DNA of 7,395 nt from an uncultured Lachnoanaerobaculum sp. (GCF_938015485.1 NZ_CALLVU010000011.1:1-7395), one strand, 5' to 3'; counted from the first letter of the stretch, positions 1 to 6,651 are shown. Notes: generated from the sequence alone by a model not told the origin. Translations and numbers: made by a program.

Positions 1-14
1 TTTTGTGGGGCTTA

Positions 15-30
15 TAAAATAATTATTTTA
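15..30. repeat. 16-bp perfect AT-only palindrome downstream of the pseudouridine synthase gene
   Basis: The bases TAAAATAATTATTTTA read the same on both strands. The site lies 45 nt beyond the stop codon of the pseudouridine synthase gene. It contains no G or C and is not followed by a T-run on the minus strand, so it is a poor intrinsic terminator. It could be a regulator site or a chance product of AT-rich sequence. Nothing else is recognisable in positions 1-74. Confidence 0.3.
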
Positions 31-74
31 GGACATAATCATTTATGCTTGACATAGTTTTTTTTCTAATTTTT

Positions 75-725
75 TTAAAAATCTGCATCTATTTTAAAAT
101 TCATATTTTTACCTGTTTTAGGATGGATAAACTTCAGCTCTACAGCCGCTAAAGTCAGTACTTTATCGTAGTCAAGTTTTTCTTTTGCTAATCTCTTATT
201 GTATTTATAATCACCGAAAAGCGGAAAGCCGTGAGCGGCACACTGAAGCCTTATCTGGTGATGCCTTCCTGTAAGCAGGTTTATTCTCAGCCTTGTAATA
301 TCAATACCTTCACCTTGTTTTGTCTCCAAAACCTTATATTCAAGTATTGCTTCCTTGGCATCCTTAGTGTTTTTGTCCGCTATTCTGCTGATGTTGTTGT
401 TTTCTTTCTTTACAAAGTCTGTCAGCCTACCTTCATCTTCACTTGGCAACCCTTCCACCAAAGCTTCATATACCTTTTCTATATTCTTTTTCCTTAGATC
501 ACTGCAAAGTATATCTGTAGCCTTTTTATTCTTTCCATAGACCATTATACCGTATACAGGCTTGTCAAGTCTGTGTATTACTCTGATATAACCGTCATTT
601 CCCAAATGTTTCTTTAAAAGGCTTACCATATCTTCTTCAAAGCTTGAACTTGACTGGCTCAAAACTCCTCTGGGCTTTATTACGACTAAAATATCCTTAT
701 CCTCATACAATATCTTCAATGCCAT
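75..725 (-). CDS. RluA-family RNA pseudouridine synthase
   Basis: This 216-residue protein should convert uridine to pseudouridine in rRNA or tRNA in the cytoplasm. The family signature HRLDKPVYG lies at residues 51-59, with D54 as the expected catalytic aspartate. The usual later motif LLTGRHHQIRLQ (150-161) and the AAHGFPLFGDYKY segment (163-175) are both present. There is no N-terminal S4 RNA-binding domain, so the protein is a minimal catalytic domain. The motif has KPVYG where RluA/C/D proteins usually have a Thr-Ser-Gly type sequence, so the RNA target cannot be assigned. The ATG at 723-725 lies inside the end of the upstream GIY-YIG gene (23-nt overlap). An AGGA Shine-Dalgarno is 11 nt away, which is rather far, so coupled translation is likely. 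No terminator follows before the window edge. The family is certain; the exact target is unknown. Confidence 0.93.
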   Translation of the reverse strand: MALKILYEDKDILVVIKPRGVLSQSSSSFEEDMVSLLKKHLGNDGYIRVIHRLDKPVYGIMVYGKNKKATDILCSDLRKKNIEKVYEALVEGLPSEDEGRLTDFVKKENNNISRIADKNTKDAKEAILEYKVLETKQGEGIDITRLRINLLTGRHHQIRLQCAAHGFPLFGDYKYNKRLAKEKLDYDKVLTLAAVELKFIHPKTGKNMNFKIDADF

Positions 726-1032
726 TTATCAATCTTTCCTTTTGCAGTTTTGTCAATTGTTTTATCTCGTATTCCCTTTTCATCGCAATTATCTTATCTT
801 CATATACCTCAAAGTAAACAAGTTTAACCGGAAGCCTTGTTTTGGTATATTTTGCCCCTTTTCCTGTATTGTGCACTTTCACTCTTTTTGGTAAATCGGA
901 GCTCCATCCGCAGTACAGGCTGTTGTCATTACAACGAAGCAGGTATACAAATGCTTTTTCTTCTAAAAAAGCAGACAAGTCGGAAATCGAATGCCCGACT
1001 CCCAATTGTCTGCTGTATATGTCCAATTCCAT
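703..1032 (-). CDS. GIY-YIG domain protein, YhbQ/UPF0213 type, with extended N-terminus
   Basis: Counting from the ATG at 1030-1032 the protein has 109 residues. The GIY-YIG nuclease fold starts at about residue 28 with FVYLLRC, followed by SLYCGWSSDLPKRV, HNTGKGAKYT and MKREYEIKQL. VY and YCG replace the literal GIY and YIG. The conserved Arg (in LPKRV), His (in VHNTG) and catalytic-type Glu (in REYEIK) are all present. This arrangement matches the small stand-alone UPF0213 family, which is related to structure-specific endonucleases but whose cellular substrate is not well established. About 27 residues precede the domain, which is longer than usual for the family. The ATG overlaps the cysE stop in a TAATG arrangement. 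An alternative TTG start at 1042-1044 has GGAG 8 nt upstream and would add four residues. The gene overlaps the next gene by 23 nt. Confidence 0.85.
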   Translation of the reverse strand: MELDIYSRQLGVGHSISDLSAFLEEKAFVYLLRCNDNSLYCGWSSDLPKRVKVHNTGKGAKYTKTRLPVKLVYFEVYEDKIIAMKREYEIKQLTKLQKERLINGIEDIV

Positions 1033-1736
1033 TAAATTACCCAATCAGTAAACTCCGTAGTATCTCTGTTAGTTTCCAAGCTGCTCGTATCAATGCCGTT
1101 TTTCTTAAGCAATTCTTCCATCTGACTAAGTCTTTCATTGAGGATATCAATAGTCTCTGCAAGCTTTGAGATATCCGCATTTACCTGTGCAAGCTTATGC
1201 TTTTTCTCAACCGCCTGACCGTTCAGCTTGACCGGTCTTGCAGGTATTCCGACAGCCGTCGAATCGCTCTCCAAAGGCTTTAACAGTACCGAATTGGCCC
1301 CTATAGAAGCGTTATCACCTACTTCAAATGAACCCAAAATCTTTGCACCGGCGCCTACCATAACATTTTTGCCGAGAGTAGGATGTCTCTTACCCTTAGC
1401 GGTACCTACACCGCCTAAAGTTACACCCTGATAGAGTGTGCAATTGTCACCGACTACCGCCGTCTCTCCTATTACGGTACCGCAACCATGGTCTATAAGC
1501 ACTCCGGTACCGATCTCGGCTCCCGGATGAATTTCTATCAGTGTAAAAAATCTTGAAACCTGTGATATCCATCTTGCTATAAAGAACATATGCTTTTTAT
1601 AAAACCAATGTGCAATTCTATGCATAATCAGGGCATGGATACCTTGATATAAAAATAATACTTCAAATGCATTTCTGGCCGCCGGATCTCTCTCCTTTAC
1701 AGCCTTTACATCATTCCAAACATCCTTAAAAAACAT
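1032..1736 (-). CDS. cysE: Serine O-acetyltransferase (CysE)
   Basis: This 234-residue enzyme makes O-acetylserine from serine and acetyl-CoA, the first committed step of cysteine synthesis. The N-terminal helical region has DPAARNAFEVLFLY (17-30) and HRIAHWFYKK. The left-handed parallel beta-helix of hexapeptide repeats starts near EIHPGAEIG (68-76). The catalytic region has IDHGCGTVIGET (D82, H83), and RHP at 117-119 supplies the second histidine. The loop motif GVTLGGVGTAKGKRHP and the closing GIPARPVK are typical of the short Bacillus/clostridial form rather than the longer E. coli form. Residues 176-212 look like a coiled coil (Leu/Ile heptads), and the chain ends in TDWVI. In other bacteria a terminal Ile is what docks CysE into cysteine synthase CysK, but no cysK lies in the window. 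GGAG sits 5 nt before the ATG. The gene starts 22 nt after the HAD gene and overlaps the next by 1 nt. Confidence 0.96.
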   Translation of the reverse strand: MFFKDVWNDVKAVKERDPAARNAFEVLFLYQGIHALIMHRIAHWFYKKHMFFIARWISQVSRFFTLIEIHPGAEIGTGVLIDHGCGTVIGETAVVGDNCTLYQGVTLGGVGTAKGKRHPTLGKNVMVGAGAKILGSFEVGDNASIGANSVLLKPLESDSTAVGIPARPVKLNGQAVEKKHKLAQVNADISKLAETIDILNERLSQMEELLKKNGIDTSSLETNRDTTEFTDWVI

Positions 1737-1758
1737 AATCTCTCCAAAACCTATGAAA

Positions 1759-2556
1759 CTATATAAGACCCAGTTCCTTCATTGACGAATATATTCCATC
1801 CTCCGATACTTTTTTTGCAAAAAATGTCGCATATTCCTCTAATGCGGTATCATGCTCACCAAGTACAATTCTGTTCTTTGCACCACATGTAAACATAGGC
1901 AAGTCATTCATACTGTCACCGAACACATAGGCATCTTCCAATGTTATATTATAATAATCAAGAACTTTTAAAACACCTTCACCCTTTGAGCAAGGATATG
2001 GTACACATTCATAAAATCCTGCACCGCGATCTATAATATCAAAATCGCCGCACTCGGCAAAGAACGACTTCAAATCACTTTTTGAAAATCTGGGATCGTC
2101 AAATATGCAAAACTTGTCAAAGTCATAATCATCTTTGTCAAACTCACCAATAGACGGCTCAATAACTGCACTTATTGCATCCAGACCTCTCTCAGTTATC
2201 TCAGGATATATAAAAGGTTTGGCAGGAAAATAAATTCCCTGCCTTGCCTCCAACATACCTTCAACATTGAATTTCTTCAATAGTTTCTTTATTTCAATGC
2301 CTCTTTTATGATCTACCCTCTTCTCAAAGATGGTCTTATCTCCTACGACTATCTGTGTACCGCATCCGCATATATATCCGTCCATTTGAAAACGTCTCTT
2401 TATATTGCCGATAATACATTCTACTCTGCCGGTATTGATAAATGTCAAATGTCCCGCTTGCCTTGCCTCTTTTATAGCTTTAAGCGCTGATTTCGGCACT
2501 TGTTTGGTCTCATTGTCAATCAAAGTTCCGTCTATATCAAAGAAAAGTGCTTTCAT
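1759..2556 (-). CDS. HAD-superfamily hydrolase, Cof type (IIB cap)
   Basis: This 265-residue cytoplasmic hydrolase has the full HAD motif set: FFDIDGTL with nucleophile D7 and acid/base D9, NTGR with T42, the motif III lysine K191 in CSKGEGV, and GDSMND with D214 and D218. A cap of about 100 residues sits between motifs II and III, which places it with the Cof/IIB phosphatases acting on sugar phosphates, nucleotides or flavin precursors. The substrate cannot be read from the sequence. The start codon overlaps the stop of the FKBP lipoprotein gene as TAATG. A weak GAGG lies 10 nt upstream inside that gene, so its translation is probably coupled to it. The stop is TAG, 22 nt before cysE. The length is normal for the family and no key residue is missing. 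Confidence 0.93.
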   Translation of the reverse strand: MKALFFDIDGTLIDNETKQVPKSALKAIKEARQAGHLTFINTGRVECIIGNIKRRFQMDGYICGCGTQIVVGDKTIFEKRVDHKRGIEIKKLLKKFNVEGMLEARQGIYFPAKPFIYPEITERGLDAISAVIEPSIGEFDKDDYDFDKFCIFDDPRFSKSDLKSFFAECGDFDIIDRGAGFYECVPYPCSKGEGVLKVLDYYNITLEDAYVFGDSMNDLPMFTCGAKNRIVLGEHDTALEEYATFFAKKVSEDGIYSSMKELGLI

Positions 2557-3803
2557 TAATGTGCAGCCTCACTGCTCTGTGCAGACTCACTCTCTGCTGC
2601 TGTAGTCTCTTCAGATTGACTCTCTGCTGCACTGCCCTCTACACTTTCACTTGTGCTCTCGGCACCGGTCTGTCCTTCTTCGCTACCTACAGTCTCACCG
2701 TTTAAGTTTACGGTAGAAGCACTTCTCTTTGCCTTTTCTACAAGGAAGTTTACAACCTTGTATGACTTTACAGCCTGCTCTACCTTATCTTTTCCATACT
2801 GCTTTATAAGCTCATCCTTTGTTGTGGTAAGTCCGCTTGCTTCTATAATCTTTTGATAATCTTCATCCTTTAAAGACATCTTTTGTTTCTTAAAGATTGT
2901 ATCTATTGTTAATTTTTCTTTTGCAGTACTCTCAGCCTGCTCTCTGACCTTAGCCTTCAGACCTTCTTCATCTGTACCATACGCTTGTGCAAACTGCTCA
3001 ATTGTCATACCGTACTGCTTGATAGCATTGTTGATAGGCTCCATAGCGGAATTGTACTCATAGTCTACAGCCTTGTCATTAAGCTTATAAGTAGAATTCT
3101 TCATTACGGCTGTCAGTACATTGTACTCATCCTGTTGCTCGGCACTCTTATTTCTCTGATCCTCGATCTGCTTTTTAACCTCAGCCTTATATGCGTCAAC
3201 AGTCGTCTGAGCACCGCTTGTATGCTTGCTTACCCACTCGTCAGTAAGAGTAGCCTGCTTTGAAACTGAGATAGAATTGATCTTTACATCAAATACTACT
3301 GCGGCACCCGCCAAATCTTTGTTATTATAATCTGAAGGGAATGTAAGATTAAGCTGTACATCCTCACCTATATTGTGTCCTATAAGTCCGCTTTCAAAAC
3401 CTGCAATAAAGTTGTTGCTGCCGATAACCAAATCATAGCCCTTTGCGCTACCGCCGTCAAAGGCAACTCCGTCCTTTGTTCCTGTGTAGTCAATATTTAC
3501 AGTATCGCCTTCCTGAACGGCTCTGTCCGTGATCTGCTCTTTGTCAGGGTCCTGCTGTAACTCTGTATTTATCTGTGCATCTACATCCTGATCACTTACA
3601 GATGTATCTATATTAGGTATTTCTACTCCGATATAATCCCCAAGCTCTACACTTCCGTAATCGCTTGGCGCTTTTTCATCTGTCTTTGCCTCTGTGGCTG
3701 TCTTTGCATCCGTACTGTCTGTGCTGCCTTTTTTGCTGACACCGCAGGCACTCATTGTAGCCAAGACCACCATACTCATCAAAGCTAACTTCTTTAATCT
3801 CAT
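2556..3803 (-). CDS. Extracytoplasmic trigger-factor-like FKBP peptidyl-prolyl isomerase lipoprotein
   Basis: This 415-residue protein has a lipoprotein signal peptide: RLKK, a hydrophobic stretch, then MSAC with the presumed lipidated Cys at 20. The -3 position is Met, a loose lipobox. A polar linker runs to about residue 50. An FKBP-type domain occupies about 97-180, with GDTVNIDYTGTKDGVAFDGG and the GFESGLIGHNIGE helix region. A helical chaperone-like region resembling the trigger-factor C-terminus follows (about 185-357). The ribosome-binding N-domain of cytosolic trigger factor is absent. The last 50 or so residues are a Ser/Glu/Ala-rich tail that is probably disordered. The protein should sit on the outer face of the membrane and assist folding of secreted proteins; this is inferred from domains. 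GAAAGG is 9 nt before the ATG, and the gene starts 17 nt after the aminopeptidase gene. It could have lost isomerase activity and act only as a chaperone. Confidence 0.9.
   Translation of the reverse strand: MRLKKLALMSMVVLATMSACGVSKKGSTDSTDAKTATEAKTDEKAPSDYGSVELGDYIGVEIPNIDTSVSDQDVDAQINTELQQDPDKEQITDRAVQEGDTVNIDYTGTKDGVAFDGGSAKGYDLVIGSNNFIAGFESGLIGHNIGEDVQLNLTFPSDYNNKDLAGAAVVFDVKINSISVSKQATLTDEWVSKHTSGAQTTVDAYKAEVKKQIEDQRNKSAEQQDEYNVLTAVMKNSTYKLNDKAVDYEYNSAMEPINNAIKQYGMTIEQFAQAYGTDEEGLKAKVREQAESTAKEKLTIDTIFKKQKMSLKDEDYQKIIEASGLTTTKDELIKQYGKDKVEQAVKSYKVVNFLVEKAKRSASTVNLNGETVGSEEGQTGAESTSESVEGSAAESQSEETTAAESESAQSSEAAH
2589..2630 (-). repeat. In-frame 12-bp direct repeat with 30-bp period in the lipoprotein tail
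   Basis: The plus-strand sequence ACTCTCTGCTGC occurs at 2589-2600 and again at 2619-2630, exactly 30 bp apart. The period equals ten codons and gives the protein repeat AAESQSEETT / AAESESAQSS near the C-terminus. Such in-frame repeats can expand or contract by slippage without shifting the frame. Confidence 0.6.
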
Positions 3804-3820
3804 AAAATAAAACCTTTCAA

Positions 3821-5215
3821 TTATAAATAAAATGCCTTAAAAGCAAGATATGTATTATATAAATCCAGTTTGGATATTACTTCATACGGTGAATGCATAG
3901 ATATAACAGGTACACCAAGGTCCACGACATCTATATTCATCATTGCTACAAACTTTGCAATAGTTCCGCCGCCGCCTACATCTACCGCTCCAAGCTCACC
4001 TATCTGCCAATACACTTTATTCTCATCCATTATTGAGATTACTTTATTCATAAACTCTGCACTTGCATCTGAAGAACTGCTCTTTCCTCTGGCTCCCGTA
4101 TACTTTGTAAGTACACAGCCCTTATTCAGATATGCAGAGTTGTTAGGCTCGTACACATCAGGGAATGTAGGATCGAAGGCGGCATTTACATCTGATGAAA
4201 GACAAGCGGACTTTTCACATACTTCCTTCACATCCGCGCCGAAGCTCTGTGAAAGATACTCTATATAATCGTATACATAGTGTGAATCCAAACCTGTATT
4301 ACCTTCTGAACCTATCTCTTCTTTATCTGCAAGAATTGTAAGTGTAGTGTGCTTAGGTGCTTTTGCTTCAATCTCGGCAATTATAGCAGGATATGCACAA
4401 ACTCTGTCATCATGTCCGTATCCGGCCACAAGTGAGCGATCAAATCCTACATCTCTTGCCTTTAATGCAGGTACAAACTCTATCTCTGCTCTTGCAAAAT
4501 CTCTCTCTGTAATGCCAAACATCTTATTTAAGATTTCAAGAGTCTTTAACTTTACACTCTCCTTGACATCATCACTGTCATCAAAAGGCAATGTACCTAA
4601 GAAAATATTAAGTTCTTCTCCCTTGATTCCTTCATCAAGAGTTCTCTTATCCTGCTTCTTTGAGAGATGAGGAAGCAAATCACTTATATAAAATACAGGA
4701 TCTTCTTCATCTTCACCTATATTTATCTCTACAAAACTTCCGTCTTTTTTGAAGATAACTCCATGCATTGAAAGAGGTATGGTTGCCCACTGATACTTCT
4801 TTACTCCGCCATAATAATGTGTCTTAAAGTAAGATATCTCACTCTTTTCATAGAGCGGATTCGGTCTGAGGTCAAGTCTCGGAGAATCTATATGTGCTCC
4901 GTTGATTCTTATCCCTTCAGTAATAGGCTCGGTGCCTATTGTAGAAGCAAGTACCGCCTTTTTTCTGTTTACCTTATAAATCTTATCTCCGGGCTTATAA
5001 CTCTTTTTCGGATCAAAGACTGTATATCCGTTTGCCTCGAGCAGACTTGTAACCTCTTTTACAACTTCTCTTTCAGTCTTTGACTTATTCAAGAAATTCT
5101 TATAGCCCTTTGCAAACTCTTCAGCCTTTTCTATATGCTCAGGATTTACCTTGGCTATATGCGGATATTCATATGAAAGTTCTTTTTGCAGAGCTTTTGC
5201 TTTACTTTCTGCCAT
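3821..5215 (-). CDS. apeA: M18-family metalloaminopeptidase
   Basis: This 464-residue cytosolic enzyme should release N-terminal residues, classically acidic ones in the M18 (aspartyl aminopeptidase) family, from peptides using two metal ions. Expected metal ligands are visible: H108 in NGAHIDSPR, the aspartate in YGHDDRV (269/270), the DKEEIGSEG motif with catalytic E299 and ligand E300, D342 in SSDVNAAFDP, and H441 in ISMHSPYE. The YYGGVKKYQW segment (134-143) and the length fit the clostridial/Thermotoga M18 type 1 group, on which the symbol rests. Substrate preference is not shown by the sequence. A strong AAGGAGG overlaps the stop codon of the S1-domain gene and lies 6 nt before the ATG. 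The 11-nt gap shows co-transcription with that gene. The enzyme probably serves peptide recycling. No residue seems missing. Confidence 0.94.
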   Translation of the reverse strand: MAESKAKALQKELSYEYPHIAKVNPEHIEKAEEFAKGYKNFLNKSKTEREVVKEVTSLLEANGYTVFDPKKSYKPGDKIYKVNRKKAVLASTIGTEPITEGIRINGAHIDSPRLDLRPNPLYEKSEISYFKTHYYGGVKKYQWATIPLSMHGVIFKKDGSFVEINIGEDEEDPVFYISDLLPHLSKKQDKRTLDEGIKGEELNIFLGTLPFDDSDDVKESVKLKTLEILNKMFGITERDFARAEIEFVPALKARDVGFDRSLVAGYGHDDRVCAYPAIIAEIEAKAPKHTTLTILADKEEIGSEGNTGLDSHYVYDYIEYLSQSFGADVKEVCEKSACLSSDVNAAFDPTFPDVYEPNNSAYLNKGCVLTKYTGARGKSSSSDASAEFMNKVISIMDENKVYWQIGELGAVDVGGGGTIAKFVAMMNIDVVDLGVPVISMHSPYEVISKLDLYNTYLAFKAFYL

Positions 5216-5226
5216 TTAAAACCTCC

Positions 5227-5925
5227 TTAGTCTAACTTAATGTCCTTTAAAAGTCCTGCCAATGATGTAGATGCAACACCTTTTTCTACATACTTAAATC
5301 CTCTTGAAGGATCCTTTTGCTCTACATTCTCCTCAAGTACCTTCTTAGAAAGTGAAATCTTTCCGTCTTTGATTCCTGTAACTTTTACCTTTATGCTCTC
5401 ACCCTCTTTAAGAACTGCTGCAGGATTCTTTACTCTCTGGTTTGAAATCTGTGATACATGTAACAGACCTGAGATACCGTCACCAAGGTCGATGAATGCA
5501 CCGTAATCCTTGATTGAATCTACTTTACCTTCAAGTACGTCGCCAACCTTAACACTGTCAAGCTTAGCCTGTCTTTCCTTCTTCGCCTCTTCCTTTTCAA
5601 GAACTCTGTGGCTTAGAACGAGCTTCTTCTTAGCCGGCTCCGCTGTAATAACTAAAACCTCAAGACTCTTACCGAGGTAATCGTCAAGGTTCTCAACATA
5701 TTGACTTGACAGCTGACTTGCAGGGATAAATCCTCTTACTTCCTCCAAGAAAGCGATGCATCCACCCTTAACCACTTCTGTGATCTTAACCTTTGAAACT
5801 GTCTTATCAGCTAACATCTGCTCAAAAACTTCCCACTTATTTGCCTGTGGATCCTCTTTTGTGTCCATATTTTTATATGACTCTTCAAGCTCCTTTTCAA
5901 AGTCCTTCATTGTCTCTTCTGCCAT
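5227..5925 (-). CDS. Two-domain S1 RNA-binding protein (short ribosomal protein S1-like)
   Basis: This 232-residue protein has two S1-type OB folds. Domain 1 (about 43-108) contains GGCIAFLEEVRGFIPASQLS. Domain 2 (about 126-196) contains VGDVLEGKVDSIKDYGAFIDLG, GISGLLHVSQIS and GKISLSKK. A charged, probably helical linker joins them, and the acidic N-terminus (1-40) and C-terminal 35 residues are unassigned. Full S1 proteins of proteobacteria have six such domains and Bacillus YpfD has four, so this is a short S1 relative. It probably binds mRNA or ribosomes, but a role in translation initiation is not proven. The start at 5923-5925 is chosen because GGAGG lies 5 nt upstream. The frame stays open for 30 more codons, but an ATG at 6015 would lie upstream of the -10 box. 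It is the first gene of the seven-gene run. Confidence 0.92.
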   Translation of the reverse strand: MAEETMKDFEKELEESYKNMDTKEDPQANKWEVFEQMLADKTVSKVKITEVVKGGCIAFLEEVRGFIPASQLSSQYVENLDDYLGKSLEVLVITAEPAKKKLVLSHRVLEKEEAKKERQAKLDSVKVGDVLEGKVDSIKDYGAFIDLGDGISGLLHVSQISNQRVKNPAAVLKEGESIKVKVTGIKDGKISLSKKVLEENVEQKDPSRGFKYVEKGVASTSLAGLLKDIKLD

Positions 5926-5958
5926 ATTGACCTCCAAATATTTTTTTCGTTTTAACCG

Positions 5959-5976
5959 CGGCAAGTTTTCATGCCG
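5959..5976 (-). promoter_or_regulatory. Leader hairpin ahead of the S1-domain gene
   Basis: The transcript leader of about 72 nt contains CGGCA ... TGCCG, a 5-bp GC-rich stem with an 8-nt loop, ending about 33 nt before the start codon. It has no T-run directly after it, so it is not a terminator. It might affect mRNA stability or be a binding site for a regulator, including the S1 protein itself. That role is inference only. Confidence 0.35.
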
Positions 5977-6003
5977 TCTATGTATCATAAAACAATAGAT
6001 AGT

Positions 6004-6033
6004 ATTATAACACACCTTTACTACATTTGACTA
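6004..6033 (-). promoter_or_regulatory. Sigma-A-type promoter of the seven-gene operon (extended -10)
   Basis: On the minus strand a perfect TATAAT (6004-6009) is preceded by TGT, giving an extended TGnTATAAT. An imperfect -35, TAGTCA (6028-6033), lies 18 nt upstream. The expected start of transcription is near 5997, giving a leader of about 72 nt. It lies just downstream of the rubrerythrin terminator, so this operon has its own initiation. Confidence 0.75.
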
Positions 6034-6052
6034 TAGTTCTGTTAAATATTAA

Positions 6053-6078
6053 AAGCCCCCCAATTGCTTGAGGAGCCT
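6053..6078 (-). terminator. Intrinsic terminator of the perR-rubrerythrin unit
   Basis: The minus strand forms an 11-bp stem with a GCAA (GNRA-type) tetraloop. The arms are AGGCTCCTCAA and TTGGGGGGCTT, with some G-T pairs. It is followed by TTTAATATTTAA, a short broken T-run. It lies 36 nt past the rubrerythrin stop and separates it from the next promoter. The weak T-run may allow some read-through. Confidence 0.8.
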
Positions 6079-6114
6079 AAATTATATAAGATTTTATACT
6101 ATTTACAGTTTATT

Positions 6115-6651
6115 TTAGTAGTTTACAGTCATTCTCTCGAAATATGCCTGTGGGTGAGCACAACATGGACATACTGTAGGAGCCTCATTACCCTCATGGA
6201 TATATCCACAGTTACGGCACTTCCAACCAAGAGGAGCATCTCCCTTGAATGTACCGTTGTTCTTTAAATGCTCAAGAAGCTGAAGATATCTCTTCTCATG
6301 ACTTGCCTCTACCTTAGCTACAAGCTCAAACTTCTTTGCAAGAGCCTCGAAGCCTTCTTCTCTTGCTTCTCTTGCCATACGAGCATACATATCTGTCCAC
6401 TCAAAGTTCTCTCCTGCAGCTGCATCTACAAGGTTCTCCTCAGGTGTTCCGATACCGTGGAACTCCTTAAACCACATCTTTGCATGCTCCTTCTCCTGAT
6501 CTGCTGTCTCAAGGTAAAGAGCTGCCATCTGCTCATAACCTGCCTTCTTAGCTACTGAAGCGTAATATGTATATTTGTTTCTTGCCTGTGACTCGCCTGC
6601 AAATGCTTCCATTAAGTTCTTCTCTGTTTTTGTTCCTGCGTACTTTGACAT
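6115..6651 (-). CDS. rbr: Rubrerythrin
   Basis: This 178-residue protein reduces hydrogen peroxide to water in anaerobes, taking electrons through rubredoxin-type iron. The N-terminal four-helix diiron domain has ligands E20 (in FAGESQARNKY), E53 and H56 (QEKEH), the pair E95 and E98 (REAREE), and E115 with H118 (VEASH). The C-terminal rubredoxin-like domain has C145-x-x-C148 (CRNCGYIHEG) and C161-x-x-C164 (CPCCAHPQAYFE). C163 is an extra cysteine inside the second pair. The length matches the usual two-domain form. AGGAGG (6660-6665) lies 8 nt before the ATG, giving a strong site that suggests high expression. It lies 74 nt after perR with no terminator between, and ends at a terminator. Its position directly behind perR supports peroxide-controlled expression. 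Confidence 0.97.
   Translation of the reverse strand: MSKYAGTKTEKNLMEAFAGESQARNKYTYYASVAKKAGYEQMAALYLETADQEKEHAKMWFKEFHGIGTPEENLVDAAAGENFEWTDMYARMAREAREEGFEALAKKFELVAKVEASHEKRYLQLLEHLKNNGTFKGDAPLGWKCRNCGYIHEGNEAPTVCPCCAHPQAYFERMTVNY

Noticed and set aside
31..80. Plus-strand TTGACA near 49-54 as a promoter for an antisense transcript, and a partial Fur-like box ACATAATCATTTATG nearby
   Set aside because: The matching -10 would be TTTTTA, which is weak, and the box agrees at only about 8 of 14 positions in AT-rich sequence.
837..1169. Plus-strand open frame of 110 codons opposite the GIY-YIG gene and cysE end
   Set aside because: It spans two clear minus-strand genes and shows no family signature; it is an antisense artefact.
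2560..2710. CRISPR-like or satellite array in the repetitive stretch
   Set aside because: Only two 12-bp copies exist, in frame within the lipoprotein tail, and the rest is degenerate Ser/Glu/Ala coding sequence.
3870..4268. Plus-strand open frame of 132 codons opposite the aminopeptidase
   Set aside because: It mirrors a well-conserved enzyme gene, lacks a recognisable domain and ribosome binding site, and fits an antisense shadow.
5926..6015. Thirty-codon upstream extension of the S1-domain gene from an ATG at 6015
   Set aside because: That ATG lies upstream of the perfect -10 box at 6004-6009, and the encoded residues look unlike S1 proteins. The GGAGG 5 nt before 5925 marks the true start.
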